NCBI RefSeq assembly: GCF_000374125.1
Contig: NZ_KB893647.1
Span: 124,001-188,000 of the forward strand
Reading direction: 5' to 3'
Source of the DNA: Niabella aurantiaca DSM 17617
GTDB taxonomy: Bacteria > Bacteroidota > Bacteroidia > Chitinophagales > Chitinophagaceae
Length of the DNA: 64,000 nt
The translations under genes and the position numbers were made by a program. The notes under the pieces are model-generated. The model ran no database searches. It saw nothing but the letters and a program-made list of their open reading frames with translations, and was not told the DNA's origin. Below are positions 27,221-36,430 of this stretch, piece after piece; position 1 is the stretch's first letter; each line of letters opens with the position of its first letter.

Positions 27221-28696
27221 ATGCAGGATAAATTAGACAATATAACCAGGTTGTACCTTCAATGGAGCGGTCATGCTCCGGATGCCATCGACGTGCTGCA
27301 GCAGGCAGGCAGTGAACGTCGCTATTTTCGCATCTGGAAGCAGGAACAGTCGGTTATCGGAACCTATGGCGCCAATATAAAAGAAAATGAATCCTTCTTT
27401 TATTTTTCAGACCATTTTCAGAAACAGCAGTTACCCGTAGCCAACATCCTGGCAATAAGCGCCGACCGGATGTATTACCTTCAGAGCGATTATGGCAATG
27501 TTTCGCTGATCAACCATTTGGAGGAGCAGGGAGAAGCGGCTGCGGTATATACGCTCTTCCGGAACAGCCTCGCGGGGCTGGCACAGGTACAGGTGCTGGG
27601 CGATAAAGGGTTGGACTATGATAAATGTCTTACCAATAAGGAGTTTGGCAAACAGGCCATCATGGCCGACCTGCTGTATTTTAAATATTATTTCCTGGAT
27701 GCGCTGAGGAAACCCTACGATAAACAGGCGCTGATCGATGACTTTGAAGCATTGAGTACCTACCTGACCCATACGGATCATAAATTTTTTATGATGCGCG
27801 ATTTCCAGAGCCGCAATATCCAGGTAATGGAAGACGGCTCGGTGCATTTTATCGATTACCAGGGGGGGATGAAAGGTGCACCTCAATATGATGTGGCTTC
27901 TTTGCTGTGGCAGGCAAGAGCCAACTTATCGGAAGGTTGGAAGGAGCGGCTGCTCGTGGAGTATATGGATGCACTGGAACCCCTGCTGGATAAGCCGTTA
28001 AACCGTACCGCATTTGTAAGTCAGTATAACGGCTATGTGCTGATCCGTTTGTTGCAGGTGCTGGGCGCTTACGGGTTCCGGGGATTATTTGAGCGCAAGG
28101 CCCATTTCTTAACCAGCATTCCGCTGGCATTAAGGAACCTGCGGTCCTTTCTGCAAAAAAGTGCAATGGGTATTTCAGTGCCGGAATTTGACAAAGTGCT
28201 GCAGCTATGCATCACCGGGGAGGTCATCGGACAGTTCACACCCATACAGGCAACGCCGGAAACTCCGCTGGTTGTTAAAATATCCAGCTTTTCCTTTAAA
28301 AAAGGCCTCCCCGTTGCGGATGATCCCGATAGCCATCGGGATGGCGGGGGCTTTGTGTTTGATTGCCGGGGCATCTTAAACCCCGGGAGGATCGAGAACA
28401 TGAAGACGAAAACCGGTCGCGATAAGGAGGTGATCCAATACCTGGAGCAGCAAACAAAGATGCCGGAGTTTCTGCACAGCGTTTTTGATGTGGTGGATAT
28501 TACGGTAGCTGATTTTATCCAGCGCGGGTTCAGCAGCCTGATGGTGAGCTTCGGATGCACCGGGGGCCAGCACCGCAGTGTATATGCTGCCGATGCGCTG
28601 GCCCGGCACCTGAAAAATAAGTTCAAAGTAAAAGTGGAGCTGAATCACTGGGTGCAGGACGCGAAGAATTGGGAGAACTCCACCAGTAGCTCATGA
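27221..28696 (+). CDS. AmgK-like sugar kinase fused to a RapZ C-terminal domain
   Basis: 491 residues in two parts. Residues ~1-330 are an aminoglycoside-phosphotransferase fold like AmgK, the anomeric kinase for N-acetylmuramate and GlcNAc: catalytic loop MRDFQSRNIQVM, metal site HFIDYQGGMKGAPQYDVASLL. Residues ~355-491 match the RapZ C-terminal domain: FSFKKGLP, GGGFVFDCRGILNPGR, and VSFGCTGGQHRSVYAADALA. In E. coli that domain senses GlcN-6-P and binds small RNA. A MurU-like gene follows, completing the AmgK-MurU route to UDP-MurNAc. The fusion suggests amino-sugar sensing coupled to salvage, which is inference. A 20-base palindrome lies inside the RapZ part. Confidence 0.85.
   Translation: MQDKLDNITRLYLQWSGHAPDAIDVLQQAGSERRYFRIWKQEQSVIGTYGANIKENESFFYFSDHFQKQQLPVANILAISADRMYYLQSDYGNVSLINHLEEQGEAAAVYTLFRNSLAGLAQVQVLGDKGLDYDKCLTNKEFGKQAIMADLLYFKYYFLDALRKPYDKQALIDDFEALSTYLTHTDHKFFMMRDFQSRNIQVMEDGSVHFIDYQGGMKGAPQYDVASLLWQARANLSEGWKERLLVEYMDALEPLLDKPLNRTAFVSQYNGYVLIRLLQVLGAYGFRGLFERKAHFLTSIPLALRNLRSFLQKSAMGISVPEFDKVLQLCITGEVIGQFTPIQATPETPLVVKISSFSFKKGLPVADDPDSHRDGGGFVFDCRGILNPGRIENMKTKTGRDKEVIQYLEQQTKMPEFLHSVFDVVDITVADFIQRGFSSLMVSFGCTGGQHRSVYAADALARHLKNKFKVKVELNHWVQDAKNWENSTSSS
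28323..28342. repeat. Intragenic palindrome in the RapZ domain
   Basis: ATCCCGATAGCCATCGGGAT: an 8-bp perfect stem around AGCC. It encodes part of DDPDSHRDGG, between the KKGLP and GGFVFDC blocks, where related domains seem shorter as I recall them. Similar CCCGAT/ATCGGG palindromes are frequent small repeats in Bacteroidota. Confidence 0.6.
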
Positions 28697-28780
28697 TCAA
28701 TGACCCGCGGAACTGAATGCCACAGGCAGTGAAGCAAAAGATATAACAAAGAGAATAGAGTGCTCAGTAGCACGGATCGC

Positions 28781-28862
28781 ATAACATTTTGATTCCTGGG
28801 GCAACGCGTCGCTGCGGGCGGGCTGCTCCGGTTCCCGCCCTGGCATATCAGAAAAATGTTAT
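28781..28862. repeat. Nested inverted-repeat structure between AmgK-RapZ and MurU genes
   Basis: Outer arms ATAACATTTT (28781-28790) and AAAATGTTAT (28853-28862) are exact reverse complements. Inside, GGGCGGG (28816-28822) pairs with CCCGCCC (28834-28840) across an 11-base loop. The RNA could fold into a long stem interrupted by an internal hairpin. It is either a remnant of a small repeat element or a regulatory leader of the second gene. Confidence 0.55.
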
Positions 28863-28921
28863 ACACCCGCAGCAGGGAGGATGATCCGTTTAAAGGATCC
28901 TGTATAATTGTTAAAATAAAC

Positions 28922-29680
28922 ATGACTATGGACCATGGACCATTGACTATAAACAGCCGGCCCCGCCAGGCGCTCATTTTCTGCGCGGGCCTCGGTACAA
29001 GATTCAAACCCTGGACCGATCAACATCCAAAAGCGTTGGCGGTGATCAACGGGAGAAGCCTGCTGCAACGGAATATTGAATACCTGCAGCAATATGGTAT
29101 TACCCGGGTTATTGTAAACGTACATCATTTTGCGGATCAGATCATTGATGCGATCGAAAAGAGCAGGGGCTGGGGAAGCGAAGTGCTGATCAGCGATGAA
29201 ACCGATGCCGTGCTGGAAACCGGTGGCGGCCTGCTGAAGGCAAGGCCGCTGTTGACCCCCGGCGAGCCCTTTCTTACCTGTAATGCAGATATTCTTACGG
29301 ATCTGGACATCCATGCGCTGACACGGTTTCATAAGGAGAACGATGCATTGATCTCAATGGCGGTAAGCGAGCGGAAAACATCCCGCTACCTGCTATTTGA
29401 TGCGGAAAACACGCTTTGCGGCTGGCGCAATATCGCTACCGGCGAAGAACGGATTTCAAGGGCAACCTCAACAACACGCCAACGGGCGTATGATTGCGTA
29501 GTGGCGTTTAATTATGAGGTCTTTGATCATATTCCTTTTACCGGCAAATTTTCGCTCATCGACCTGTACCTGCACCTGGCCAAAACGCATACCATCAAGG
29601 GAATGGAACATGCCGGCGACCGCTGGGTAGACGTGGGTAAACCGGAGAGCGTGGCTGTAGCGGAAAAAATGTTCCCGTAA
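28922..29680 (+). CDS. MurU-like nucleotidyltransferase (N-acetylmuramate-1-phosphate uridylyltransferase)
   Basis: About 252 residues. The activated-sugar pyrophosphorylase signature QALIFCAGLGTRFKPWTDQHPKAL is followed by ETGGGLLKARPLL, the CNADI metal site and VDVGKPESV near the C-terminus. MurU uses UTP and MurNAc-1-P to make UDP-MurNAc, bypassing de novo synthesis; its partner kinase is the preceding gene. The core domain begins ~14 codons after the ATG at 28922 and there is no ATG nearer, so the first residues (TMDHGPLTINSR) come from a 7-nt repeat array and may be dispensable. Confidence 0.82.
   Translation: MTMDHGPLTINSRPRQALIFCAGLGTRFKPWTDQHPKALAVINGRSLLQRNIEYLQQYGITRVIVNVHHFADQIIDAIEKSRGWGSEVLISDETDAVLETGGGLLKARPLLTPGEPFLTCNADILTDLDIHALTRFHKENDALISMAVSERKTSRYLLFDAENTLCGWRNIATGEERISRATSTTRQRAYDCVVAFNYEVFDHIPFTGKFSLIDLYLHLAKTHTIKGMEHAGDRWVDVGKPESVAVAEKMFP
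28924..28951. repeat. Heptanucleotide array at the MurU start
   Basis: GACTATG, GACCATG, GACCATT, GACTATA: four 7-base units that contain one of the two candidate ATG starts (28928) and directly follow the other (28922). Confidence 0.6.
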
Positions 29681-29775
29681 AATACTGCCGGGCTCTTCAC
29701 AATGTGAAGTCCGGGTCCTTGGTTCCTGCATCAGCCGTTTCGGGAAGGGTGGATCCTTGTTTGTGCAATACGCCT

Positions 29776-29808
29776 TTTGGCTTGATTTGTTTGATTTCTG
29801 TAACTTTG
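29776..29808 (+). promoter_or_regulatory. Promoter of the AraC-family regulator
   Basis: TTTG (29776-29779), 21 bases, then TAACTTTG (29801-29808): both elements match the consensus. The ATG is at 29813, only 4 bases further, so a leaderless transcript is predicted. Confidence 0.6.
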
Positions 29809-29812
29809 GATT

Positions 29813-30724
29813 ATGGAAAAGCCGGAAACCATTGAGGAGTTTTACAAAAGGATCAATCACAATACCTCGAAATTATCGTTGCAGAATGTAGGCCTGGGCC
29901 TGGGACATTTCAATATATTTCCAAGATCATTCTGTTCGCCGCATACCAGTTATTCCCGCCGCGACTACTACAAGGTTTCTTATATCATCGGTACCGGTAA
30001 ATTGTATTATGCCAACCAGTGGATCCATATCGATCGTCCGGCCCTGATGTTCTCCAATCCCCTGGTACCTTATTCCTGGGAAGCGGAATCGGAAGAACAG
30101 GCAGGGTGGTTTTGTCTGTTTACCGAGGATTTTATACAGCACGATGAGCGGATCCTCAGCCTGCAGGATTCGCCCCTGTTTAAGGCAGGCGCCCGCCCTG
30201 TTTATTTCTTAAACGAGCAGCAGCAGGAAGAGATCAGCAATATCTTCCGGAAGATGCTACAGGAGATGCATTCCGACTATGCGCACAAATTCAGTGTGCT
30301 GCGCAATTACCTGCACCTCGTCATCCATGAGGCTATGAAATGGTGCGCTACTGATAAATTTGAAAAACCCGTGAACGCCGGGGCCCGGATCGCCCATCTC
30401 TTCCTCGAGTTGCTGGAACGCCAGTTTCCCATTGATGCGCCCGACCTCGTGCTGCAATTGCGCACTCCGCAAAGTTATGCCCGGCAATTGTCCGTACACG
30501 TAAATCATCTCAACCGTTCCGTGAAAGAGGTGACCGGCAAAACCACATCCACGCATATAGCAGACCGGGTCCTGAAAGAGGCTGAAGCACTTTTGCGGCA
30601 TTCGGACTGGAATATTTCGGAGATCGCCTATAGCCTCGGATTTGAATACCCCGCACACTTTACCAACTTTTATAAGAAAAAAACAGGGCAGAGCCCTGCG
30701 GGCCGACGAAAATCAATTGTTTGA
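29813..30724 (+). CDS. AraC-family transcriptional regulator
   Basis: 303 residues. An N-terminal cupin-like ligand-binding domain (YYKVSYIIGTGKLYYANQWIHIDRPALMFSNPLVPYSWE) is followed by a C-terminal double helix-turn-helix (TSTHIADRVLKEAEALLRHSDWNISEIAYSLGFEYPAHFTNFYKKKTGQSP). This type often controls an adjacent MFS transporter or oxidoreductase; here the MFS gene and an aldo/keto reductase follow on the same strand, making a small regulator-transporter-reductase cluster. The effector is unknown. Confidence 0.88.
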   Translation: MEKPETIEEFYKRINHNTSKLSLQNVGLGLGHFNIFPRSFCSPHTSYSRRDYYKVSYIIGTGKLYYANQWIHIDRPALMFSNPLVPYSWEAESEEQAGWFCLFTEDFIQHDERILSLQDSPLFKAGARPVYFLNEQQQEEISNIFRKMLQEMHSDYAHKFSVLRNYLHLVIHEAMKWCATDKFEKPVNAGARIAHLFLELLERQFPIDAPDLVLQLRTPQSYARQLSVHVNHLNRSVKEVTGKTTSTHIADRVLKEAEALLRHSDWNISEIAYSLGFEYPAHFTNFYKKKTGQSPAGRRKSIV

Positions 30725-30801
30725 CTTTTGTAAGTATTGGTTTGATTGGCGTAACCTGCCGGAAAAAGGGGGTGATTATTTTTGCGGTGGAAAAAAATAG
30801 T

Positions 30802-32040
30802 ATGATCCCGACACAATCAATGATCGCCCGTCAACAGCAATCCGGTGTAAGACGGCTGCAGGAAAAGAATAAAAAGGCCGCCACGCTGATCTCATTTTTA
30901 CTGATCCCCCTCTCCGGCCTGATAACGGATATTTACATTCCCTCCATGCCCCATATGGCACAGGGCCTGCACCAGACGGAAGGCGCCATTCAGCTGACGC
31001 TGAGCTTGTTCCTGGTAAGTTATGGGCTGGCGCAATTTATTACCGGAAGTCTTATCGACAGTTATGGACGGTTTCGTTTAACACTGGTTTCCCTGGCGGT
31101 TTTTATCGCCAGTAATTTTGTCATCATCTTTACAAAGCAGATCGAATGGATCTATGCCATGCGCATCGTGCAGGGTATCACCACCGGTTTTATCATTGTG
31201 GCAAAGCGGGCTTTTTTTGTGGATGTGTATGAGGGCGAAGAGCGGAAACACTACCTGAGCCTGATGTCCATCGTATGGTCGTCTGCACCGGTCATAGCGC
31301 CCTTTATCGGGGGATACCTGCAGCAATATTTTAACTGGCAGGCCAATTTTTATGTGCTGGCTATCTACGGCATGTTGATGCTGATACTGGAATGGGCCTT
31401 TTCAGGCGAAACGGTTCCGGTGTACCGCAGGTTTAAATGGGCCTCTGTAATAAAGGACTACCGGTTCATGATGCGCAGCAGGATGTTTGCATACGGGTTG
31501 CTGATCTGCGGGCTTTGTTACGGCACAACCATGATCTTTGGGCTGGCGGGTGCATTCATCATTGAGCACGAAATGCACTACTCCTCAATTGTGGCGGGCT
31601 ATGGTGCCCTGGTAATGGGCCTGGCCTGGATGTGTGGCGGTTTCCTCGGCAAAGCCAGTTTAAGCAAGTCCTTCCTGCCAAAGCTCAGAAGGAGCAATGC
31701 CCTGCAGCTGTTGTTTACCCTGGGGATGATCCTGAGTGCAGCCTGGATGCAGAATCTTTATACACTGCTGGCATGCGCATTTTTAATCCACGTATGTGTG
31801 GGTTTTATTTTTAATAATTATTTTGCCTATTGCCTGGGGCGGTTCCCGCAGATGGCGGGCCTCGCCAGTGGTTTAAGCGGCGGTGCCAATTTTATCATCA
31901 CGGCTGTTGCCAGCTACACGGTGGTAGGATTATTGCACCCGAAAACCCAGCAGGGCCTGGGCTATGGTTACCTGATGATGGGGGCCATCGCCTTTCTGGT
32001 CCTACAGTTGCTGCTCAAAAAGGAACCGGAACCGGCTTAA
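30802..32040 (+). CDS. MFS transporter, Bcr/CflA-like drug efflux type
   Basis: About 412 residues with 12 predicted membrane helices, starting near [26 protein letters not shown], which matches the first helix of Bcr/CflA multidrug exporters (D and P conserved), and the LIDSYGRFR loop 2-3 motif. The inner-membrane location is certain; the substrate is not. The ATG at 30802 is chosen because the upstream frame, open from 30721, overlaps the regulator and reads as non-membrane sequence. It is 77 bases downstream of the AraC-type regulator. Confidence 0.82.
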   Translation: MIPTQSMIARQQQSGVRRLQEKNKKAATLISFLLIPLSGLITDIYIPSMPHMAQGLHQTEGAIQLTLSLFLVSYGLAQFITGSLIDSYGRFRLTLVSLAVFIASNFVIIFTKQIEWIYAMRIVQGITTGFIIVAKRAFFVDVYEGEERKHYLSLMSIVWSSAPVIAPFIGGYLQQYFNWQANFYVLAIYGMLMLILEWAFSGETVPVYRRFKWASVIKDYRFMMRSRMFAYGLLICGLCYGTTMIFGLAGAFIIEHEMHYSSIVAGYGALVMGLAWMCGGFLGKASLSKSFLPKLRRSNALQLLFTLGMILSAAWMQNLYTLLACAFLIHVCVGFIFNNYFAYCLGRFPQMAGLASGLSGGANFIITAVASYTVVGLLHPKTQQGLGYGYLMMGAIAFLVLQLLLKKEPEPA

Positions 32041-32138
32041 ACGGGGTATTGATTTTGTTGCTCCGGTGCCGGACGCAACCGCTCGCTAAAAACATCTCAC
32101 TCAACAACATTTCACTCCGCACCTCTAAAATCAAAAAC

Positions 32139-33140
32139 ATGAAATACAGAAAATTAGGAAGAACAGGAGAAAGCCTCTCGGCCATTGGCCTTGGATGTAT
32201 GGGCATGAGCTTTGCTTATGGTCCGGTTGACGATACAGAAAGCATTGCTACTTTGCATAAAGCGCTGGATCTGGGCATAAACTTTTGGGATACGGCTGAT
32301 GTGTATGCCAATGGGGTCAATGAAGAACTGATCTCCAAAGTGCTGGTGCCCAACAGGGATAAGGTTTTTATTGCCACCAAATTCGGATTTCGCTTTAAGG
32401 AGGATACGGCCGGAACCAGTAATGGAATACATACCTATTTCGACGGCCGGCCCGAATGGATGCAGCAGGCTGTGGATAAGAGTTTGCAGCGATTAAAGAT
32501 CGATACCATTGATCTGTATTATGCGCATCGCATAGATCCCAATGTGCCCGTGGAAGAAATGGTAGGCGCCATGGCGGGCCTGGTAAAGCAGGGAAAGGTC
32601 CGTTACCTGGGTTTAAGTGAGGCCTCTGCGGCTTCCATCCGCAAAGCGCATGCGGTGCATCCGATTGCCGCGTTGCAAAGTGAATATTCCCTGTTGACAA
32701 GGGATGTGGAAGGAACGGTCCTTGATACGGTTCGTGAGCTGGGCATCAGCCTGGTGCCGTATTCCCCGCTGGCAAGGGGGCTGGTGACCAATACCCTGGA
32801 CACGGGGGCACTGGCAGACAATGATTTTAGAAAGACCCTGCCCCGCTACCAGGAGGATGTTGCCGATAACAACAACCAGCTGATACGGGAGTTTGCCGCG
32901 CTTGCAAAAAACAAGGATTGCACTCCGGCGCAGCTGGCGCTGGCATGGGTATTGGCCCAGGGCACCGACCTGATCCCGATACCCGGAACAAAGAAGAGAA
33001 AATACCTCGAAGAGAATGCCCGTGCGGTGGACCTGGTGCTGACCGGTGCAGAGCTGGAACAGATAGAAGCCCTTGTCAGAAAATATCCGCATACAGGCGC
33101 CCGGTACAGCGAAGGCGCCATGAAGCTGGTGAACCGGTAA
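32139..33140 (+). CDS. Aldo/keto reductase (second)
   Basis: 333 residues. The catalytic tetrad is Asp51 and Tyr56 ([14 protein letters not shown]), Lys81 (ATKFGFRF) and His130 ([10 protein letters not shown]). The C-terminal [16 protein letters not shown] is the NADP-binding segment of YajO/Tas-like reductases. The frame is open from 31830 inside the MFS gene, but the ATG at 32139 gives the correct start [10 protein letters not shown]. Cytosolic carbonyl reductase; substrate unknown. It follows the MFS gene by ~100 bases. Confidence 0.9.
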   Translation: MKYRKLGRTGESLSAIGLGCMGMSFAYGPVDDTESIATLHKALDLGINFWDTADVYANGVNEELISKVLVPNRDKVFIATKFGFRFKEDTAGTSNGIHTYFDGRPEWMQQAVDKSLQRLKIDTIDLYYAHRIDPNVPVEEMVGAMAGLVKQGKVRYLGLSEASAASIRKAHAVHPIAALQSEYSLLTRDVEGTVLDTVRELGISLVPYSPLARGLVTNTLDTGALADNDFRKTLPRYQEDVADNNNQLIREFAALAKNKDCTPAQLALAWVLAQGTDLIPIPGTKKRKYLEENARAVDLVLTGAELEQIEALVRKYPHTGARYSEGAMKLVNR

Positions 33141-33161
33141 GCCGGACGGGCATTTCCGTCT

Positions 33162-33347
33162 CTAAGAAGCTGTTTAGAAACGATCCGGGAGCATCCTCAT
33201 CGTCACAAAAAGGGTACGGGCTTTTTATCGCCGCTACTTTGGGCTTCGCTGCAGCCGTCATCTGTAAAAAGCGGGGTTCAACGATCATTTTAGCAAAAGA
33301 GGCATCCGTGCCGATGGCACTTATGAAATTACAGCTTCGTTAAAGAG
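33162..33347 (-). repeat. MITE-like repeat, copy C (truncated, internally deleted)
   Basis: The left end CTAAGAAGCTGTTTAGAAACG, starting around 33162, and the following ACGATCCGGGAGCATCC correspond to the right end of copy D in reverse. An internal deletion joins AAAAGAGGCAT directly to CCGTGCCGATGGCACTTATG, and the far end is lost near CTTCGTTAAAGAG. It lies 21 bases downstream of the reductase stop. Confidence 0.75.
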
Positions 33348-33767
33348 ATTGTATTAAAAGTTACTTTATAGCATGTTGTCATTCTGAGATAACTTTTGAG
33401 ACGGACCCCTTCGGCAAGACAATGCCCGCTTTTGATATAGCCGCAGCTTACCGGTCATCATCGCAGGGACGAGACCTAAAAGAAACGTTAATTTTTCGCT
33501 GCCCTGTTGCAGCGGAGCAATTGCCCGGCGTCTTTATTGAAAAGCTTAAAACAATGCGTTTATTCATTTTTCTTACGCTGCTTCCTTTTGCTTGCCAGCT
33601 GAAAAAGCAGCATATCGATCATATTTTGTAGCAGGGAAACAACAGGCATCATTTGCGTGGCGGTTTTTAACCTTCCGTACGCGCTTATTGCAGCCCGTCA
33701 TATTTTACCGGTTCAAACGGCAAAAGAATGATTATTTTGCAATTTTTCATCCGGTAAATGTTTAAAT
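33348..33767. other. Intergenic region upstream of the M1 peptidase
   Basis: 420 bases. Begins with GTCATTCTGAGATAACTTTTGAGACGG (within 33375-33403), a type of small dispersed motif common in Bacteroidota. A 69-codon frame at 33422-33631 has no recognisable content and is not called. No convincing -7 box. Confidence 0.4.
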
Positions 33768-35717
33768 ATGAAGAAGAGCAGTCTGCTGGCCATTTTTGCG
33801 ATCGTATCCGTTTCTGTTGGAGCTCAGTCAAAGTACAATCATACCGAGGCATTTGCCCCTTTTTTCTACCCCTCGGCCGGAAATGAATACAGAAGCGCTT
33901 CCGGAGAACCGGGACCTAAATACTGGCAAAACCGCGCCGATTACACGATTGAAAGCACATTGGATACCACCGGTCATACCGTTTCGGCAAAGGTGGAGAT
34001 CGTTTATACCAACAATAGCCCCGATGCACTGAAGTTCCTGTGGCTGCAGATGGATCAGAACAGCTATCGTAAAGATTCCCGCGCAACTGCTACCACAACC
34101 GCATCCGGAGGGCGCTGGGCCAATGCGATGTTTACGGAAGGCGATGTGATCCGGTCCATAACGGTAGAAGAGGATGGAAAAAAATATACCCCTGAATATA
34201 CGACCACCGATACCCGCACACAGGTTTGGCTGGGCAGCCCGCTGAAAGCATCGGGCGGCAAATTGAAACTGACCCTGGACTATAAGTTCGTGGTCCCCGA
34301 ATATGGCAGCGACCGCATGGGAAGGCTGAATACCAGCAATGGATGGGTGTATGAAATTGCCCAGTGGTTCCCGCGCATGGCGGTGTATGACGATATCCGG
34401 GGCTGGGATGTGCTTCCTTACCTGGGACAGGGCGAGTTTTACCTGGAATATGGTGATATCAATTTTAGTGTTACCGCACCTGCCGATATGATCGTGGTAG
34501 GGTCCGGCGAACTGCTGAATCCGCGGGAATGCTTTACCCCGGAAGAAGCAAAACGCTATGCAGCGGCAAAGCTCAGCGATAAAACAGTGGTGATCCGGAG
34601 CGCGGAAGAAATTGGTAAGGGGGGCATCAGCGCAAAAAAAGGAACCAGCACCTGGCGGTTTAAAATTCAGAATACCCGGGATGTGGCCTGGGGCGCCTCC
34701 CGGGCATTTATACTGGATGGTGCTAAGATAGACCTTCCGGGTGGCAGAAGATCGATGGCGCTGAGCGCCTACCCTGTTGAAAGCACAGGGCCGGATGGCT
34801 GGCAGCGCAGCACCGAAATGGTAAAAGGTGCTATTGAATTCTATTCGAAGCAGCTGTTTGAATTTCCGTATCCGGCCGCAACAAATGTAGCCGGCATTGT
34901 TGGCGGAATGGAGTATCCGGGCATCGTATTTTGCAGCTATAAATCAAAAGGGAAGGATCTATGGGGTGTGACCGATCACGAATTCGGGCATACCTGGTTT
35001 CCCATGATCGTGGGCAGCAATGAACGCCGGTATGCCTGGATGGATGAAGGTTTCAATACCTACATCAACAGCCTGTCCAGTGCCGCATTTAACAACGGTG
35101 AATTTAAGAAACAAAGTTACTTTGATGATCCCAAAGCCGAAGAGACGATCAAATCGGTCTTTAGTGATAAGGGCGATGTTTTGCTGACCCGGCCGGATGT
35201 GGTGCAGCAGGCCAATCTCGGAAATGCTGCTTACTTTAAACCCTCCCTGATGCTGCAGTCGTTAAGAAATGTAGTGTTGGGAGAAAAACGCTTTGATGCT
35301 GCTTTCCGGGAATACATCCGGCGCTGGGCGTTCAAGCATCCCACGCCCTGGGATTTTTTCCGTACTATGGAGAATGTAAGCGGGGAGGATCTTTCCTGGT
35401 TCTGGCGGGGTTGGGTATTGCACAACTGGAGGATCGATCAGGGGGTTCAAAGCGTCAAATACAAAAACAGTGTGCCTGCAAATGGTGCAGCTATTACAAT
35501 AGAGAACCTGGAACAAATGCCCATGCCGGCAACGGTGCTGGTAAAAGAAAGCAATGGTAAACAGCAGGTCTACAACCTGCCGGTAGAAATATGGCAGCGG
35601 GGCGGTACGTATACCTTTGAAGTGCCCACCACCACACAGATCACAGAAGTAACGGTTGATCCGGATAAGCAATTGCTTGACTGGGATCGCGCCAACAATA
35701 CCTGGTCCGGGCAGTGA
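33768..35717 (+). CDS. M1-family metallopeptidase (aminopeptidase)
   Basis: 649 residues with a signal peptide (SLLAIFAIVSVSVGAQ). The zinc site is exact: His404-Glu405-x-x-His408 in DHEFGHTW and Glu427 in WMDEGFN, i.e. HExxH-X18-E. The exopeptidase motif is present as VGGMEYPGIVF, the variant of GAMEN common in Bacteroidota M1 enzymes. It would act in the periplasm or at the cell surface on peptides. The C-terminal ~100 residues are a beta-sandwich-like region. Stands alone on the plus strand, with a long upstream gap. Confidence 0.92.
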   Translation: MKKSSLLAIFAIVSVSVGAQSKYNHTEAFAPFFYPSAGNEYRSASGEPGPKYWQNRADYTIESTLDTTGHTVSAKVEIVYTNNSPDALKFLWLQMDQNSYRKDSRATATTTASGGRWANAMFTEGDVIRSITVEEDGKKYTPEYTTTDTRTQVWLGSPLKASGGKLKLTLDYKFVVPEYGSDRMGRLNTSNGWVYEIAQWFPRMAVYDDIRGWDVLPYLGQGEFYLEYGDINFSVTAPADMIVVGSGELLNPRECFTPEEAKRYAAAKLSDKTVVIRSAEEIGKGGISAKKGTSTWRFKIQNTRDVAWGASRAFILDGAKIDLPGGRRSMALSAYPVESTGPDGWQRSTEMVKGAIEFYSKQLFEFPYPAATNVAGIVGGMEYPGIVFCSYKSKGKDLWGVTDHEFGHTWFPMIVGSNERRYAWMDEGFNTYINSLSSAAFNNGEFKKQSYFDDPKAEETIKSVFSDKGDVLLTRPDVVQQANLGNAAYFKPSLMLQSLRNVVLGEKRFDAAFREYIRRWAFKHPTPWDFFRTMENVSGEDLSWFWRGWVLHNWRIDQGVQSVKYKNSVPANGAAITIENLEQMPMPATVLVKESNGKQQVYNLPVEIWQRGGTYTFEVPTTTQITEVTVDPDKQLLDWDRANNTWSGQ

Positions 35718-35768
35718 GAAAACCGGTGGCTGATGCGACCATTGGAATGCCCGGTAAAGGAACAGCCA

Positions 35769-36338
35769 TTATTTGACGACAATATCATATCGATACAACA
35801 GGCCTGCAAGCTGCGGCAGGCTGAATATTGCCTTGCGGATATTATTCTTTTCCGGGTCGATCAGGTAGTGGAACGAGCTGGTGAGGTCTGCTTTTTCGAG
35901 GTTGGTATTTTCAAAACGGGCGCCCGAAAAATCGCAGTTGTCGAATACGACCTTGCTGCAATCGGCATCCGTAAGGTCCACTTCCTGCATGAGGCACTGA
36001 TGAAATGAAGTGTGCTTCAGTACTACGCCATAAAAAGAACTAAGCGTGAGCACGCAGTTTTCGAACCGGGGTGAAAATAAAAAACTGTGCGCATCTTCAA
36101 AGTGTACGCCAACAAGCTTGCAATGCTTCAATACCGCATCCCGGAACGATGTTTTTTGCACGTGGGCACCGCTCAGGTTACAGTCTTCAAAAGAACAATC
36201 GATAAAGTTGATCACAGACAGATCGGCGCCGGAGAAATCACAACGGCTGAAGCGGCAGGCTTCATAATCGCCTTTGGGCATTATTTTTTGTGTGTAGTCC
36301 TGCTTTTCATAAACAAGCTCTTCAAAATAATGGCTCAT
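35769..36338 (-). CDS. Pentapeptide repeat protein
   Basis: 189 residues built of A(D/N)LxX pentapeptides: CRFSRCDFSGADLSVINF, DCNLSGAHVQKTSFRDAVL and CDFSGARFENTNLEKADL. These fold into a right-handed quadrilateral beta-helix. Cytoplasmic; members of this length include Qnr/McbG-like DNA mimics that protect gyrase, but no specific motif proves this. Convergent with the peptidase gene, with ~50 bases between stops. Confidence 0.85.
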   Translation of the reverse strand: MSHYFEELVYEKQDYTQKIMPKGDYEACRFSRCDFSGADLSVINFIDCSFEDCNLSGAHVQKTSFRDAVLKHCKLVGVHFEDAHSFLFSPRFENCVLTLSSFYGVVLKHTSFHQCLMQEVDLTDADCSKVVFDNCDFSGARFENTNLEKADLTSSFHYLIDPEKNNIRKAIFSLPQLAGLLYRYDIVVK

Positions 36339-36430
36339 CGTTTTTATTCAAAGATAGCCTTTCAAAAAAAGCCCCTGTGAATTTTATGGAATTGTCATAC
36401 GGGGCGGTCTAATAGGAAAACACAAGCACA

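Noticed and set aside
33422-33631. 69-codon plus-strand frame upstream of the M1 peptidase
   Set aside because: No domain or promoter; the hydrophobic stretch near its end is too short and late to be a signal peptide of a real product unless it starts at the internal Met, leaving ~25 residues.
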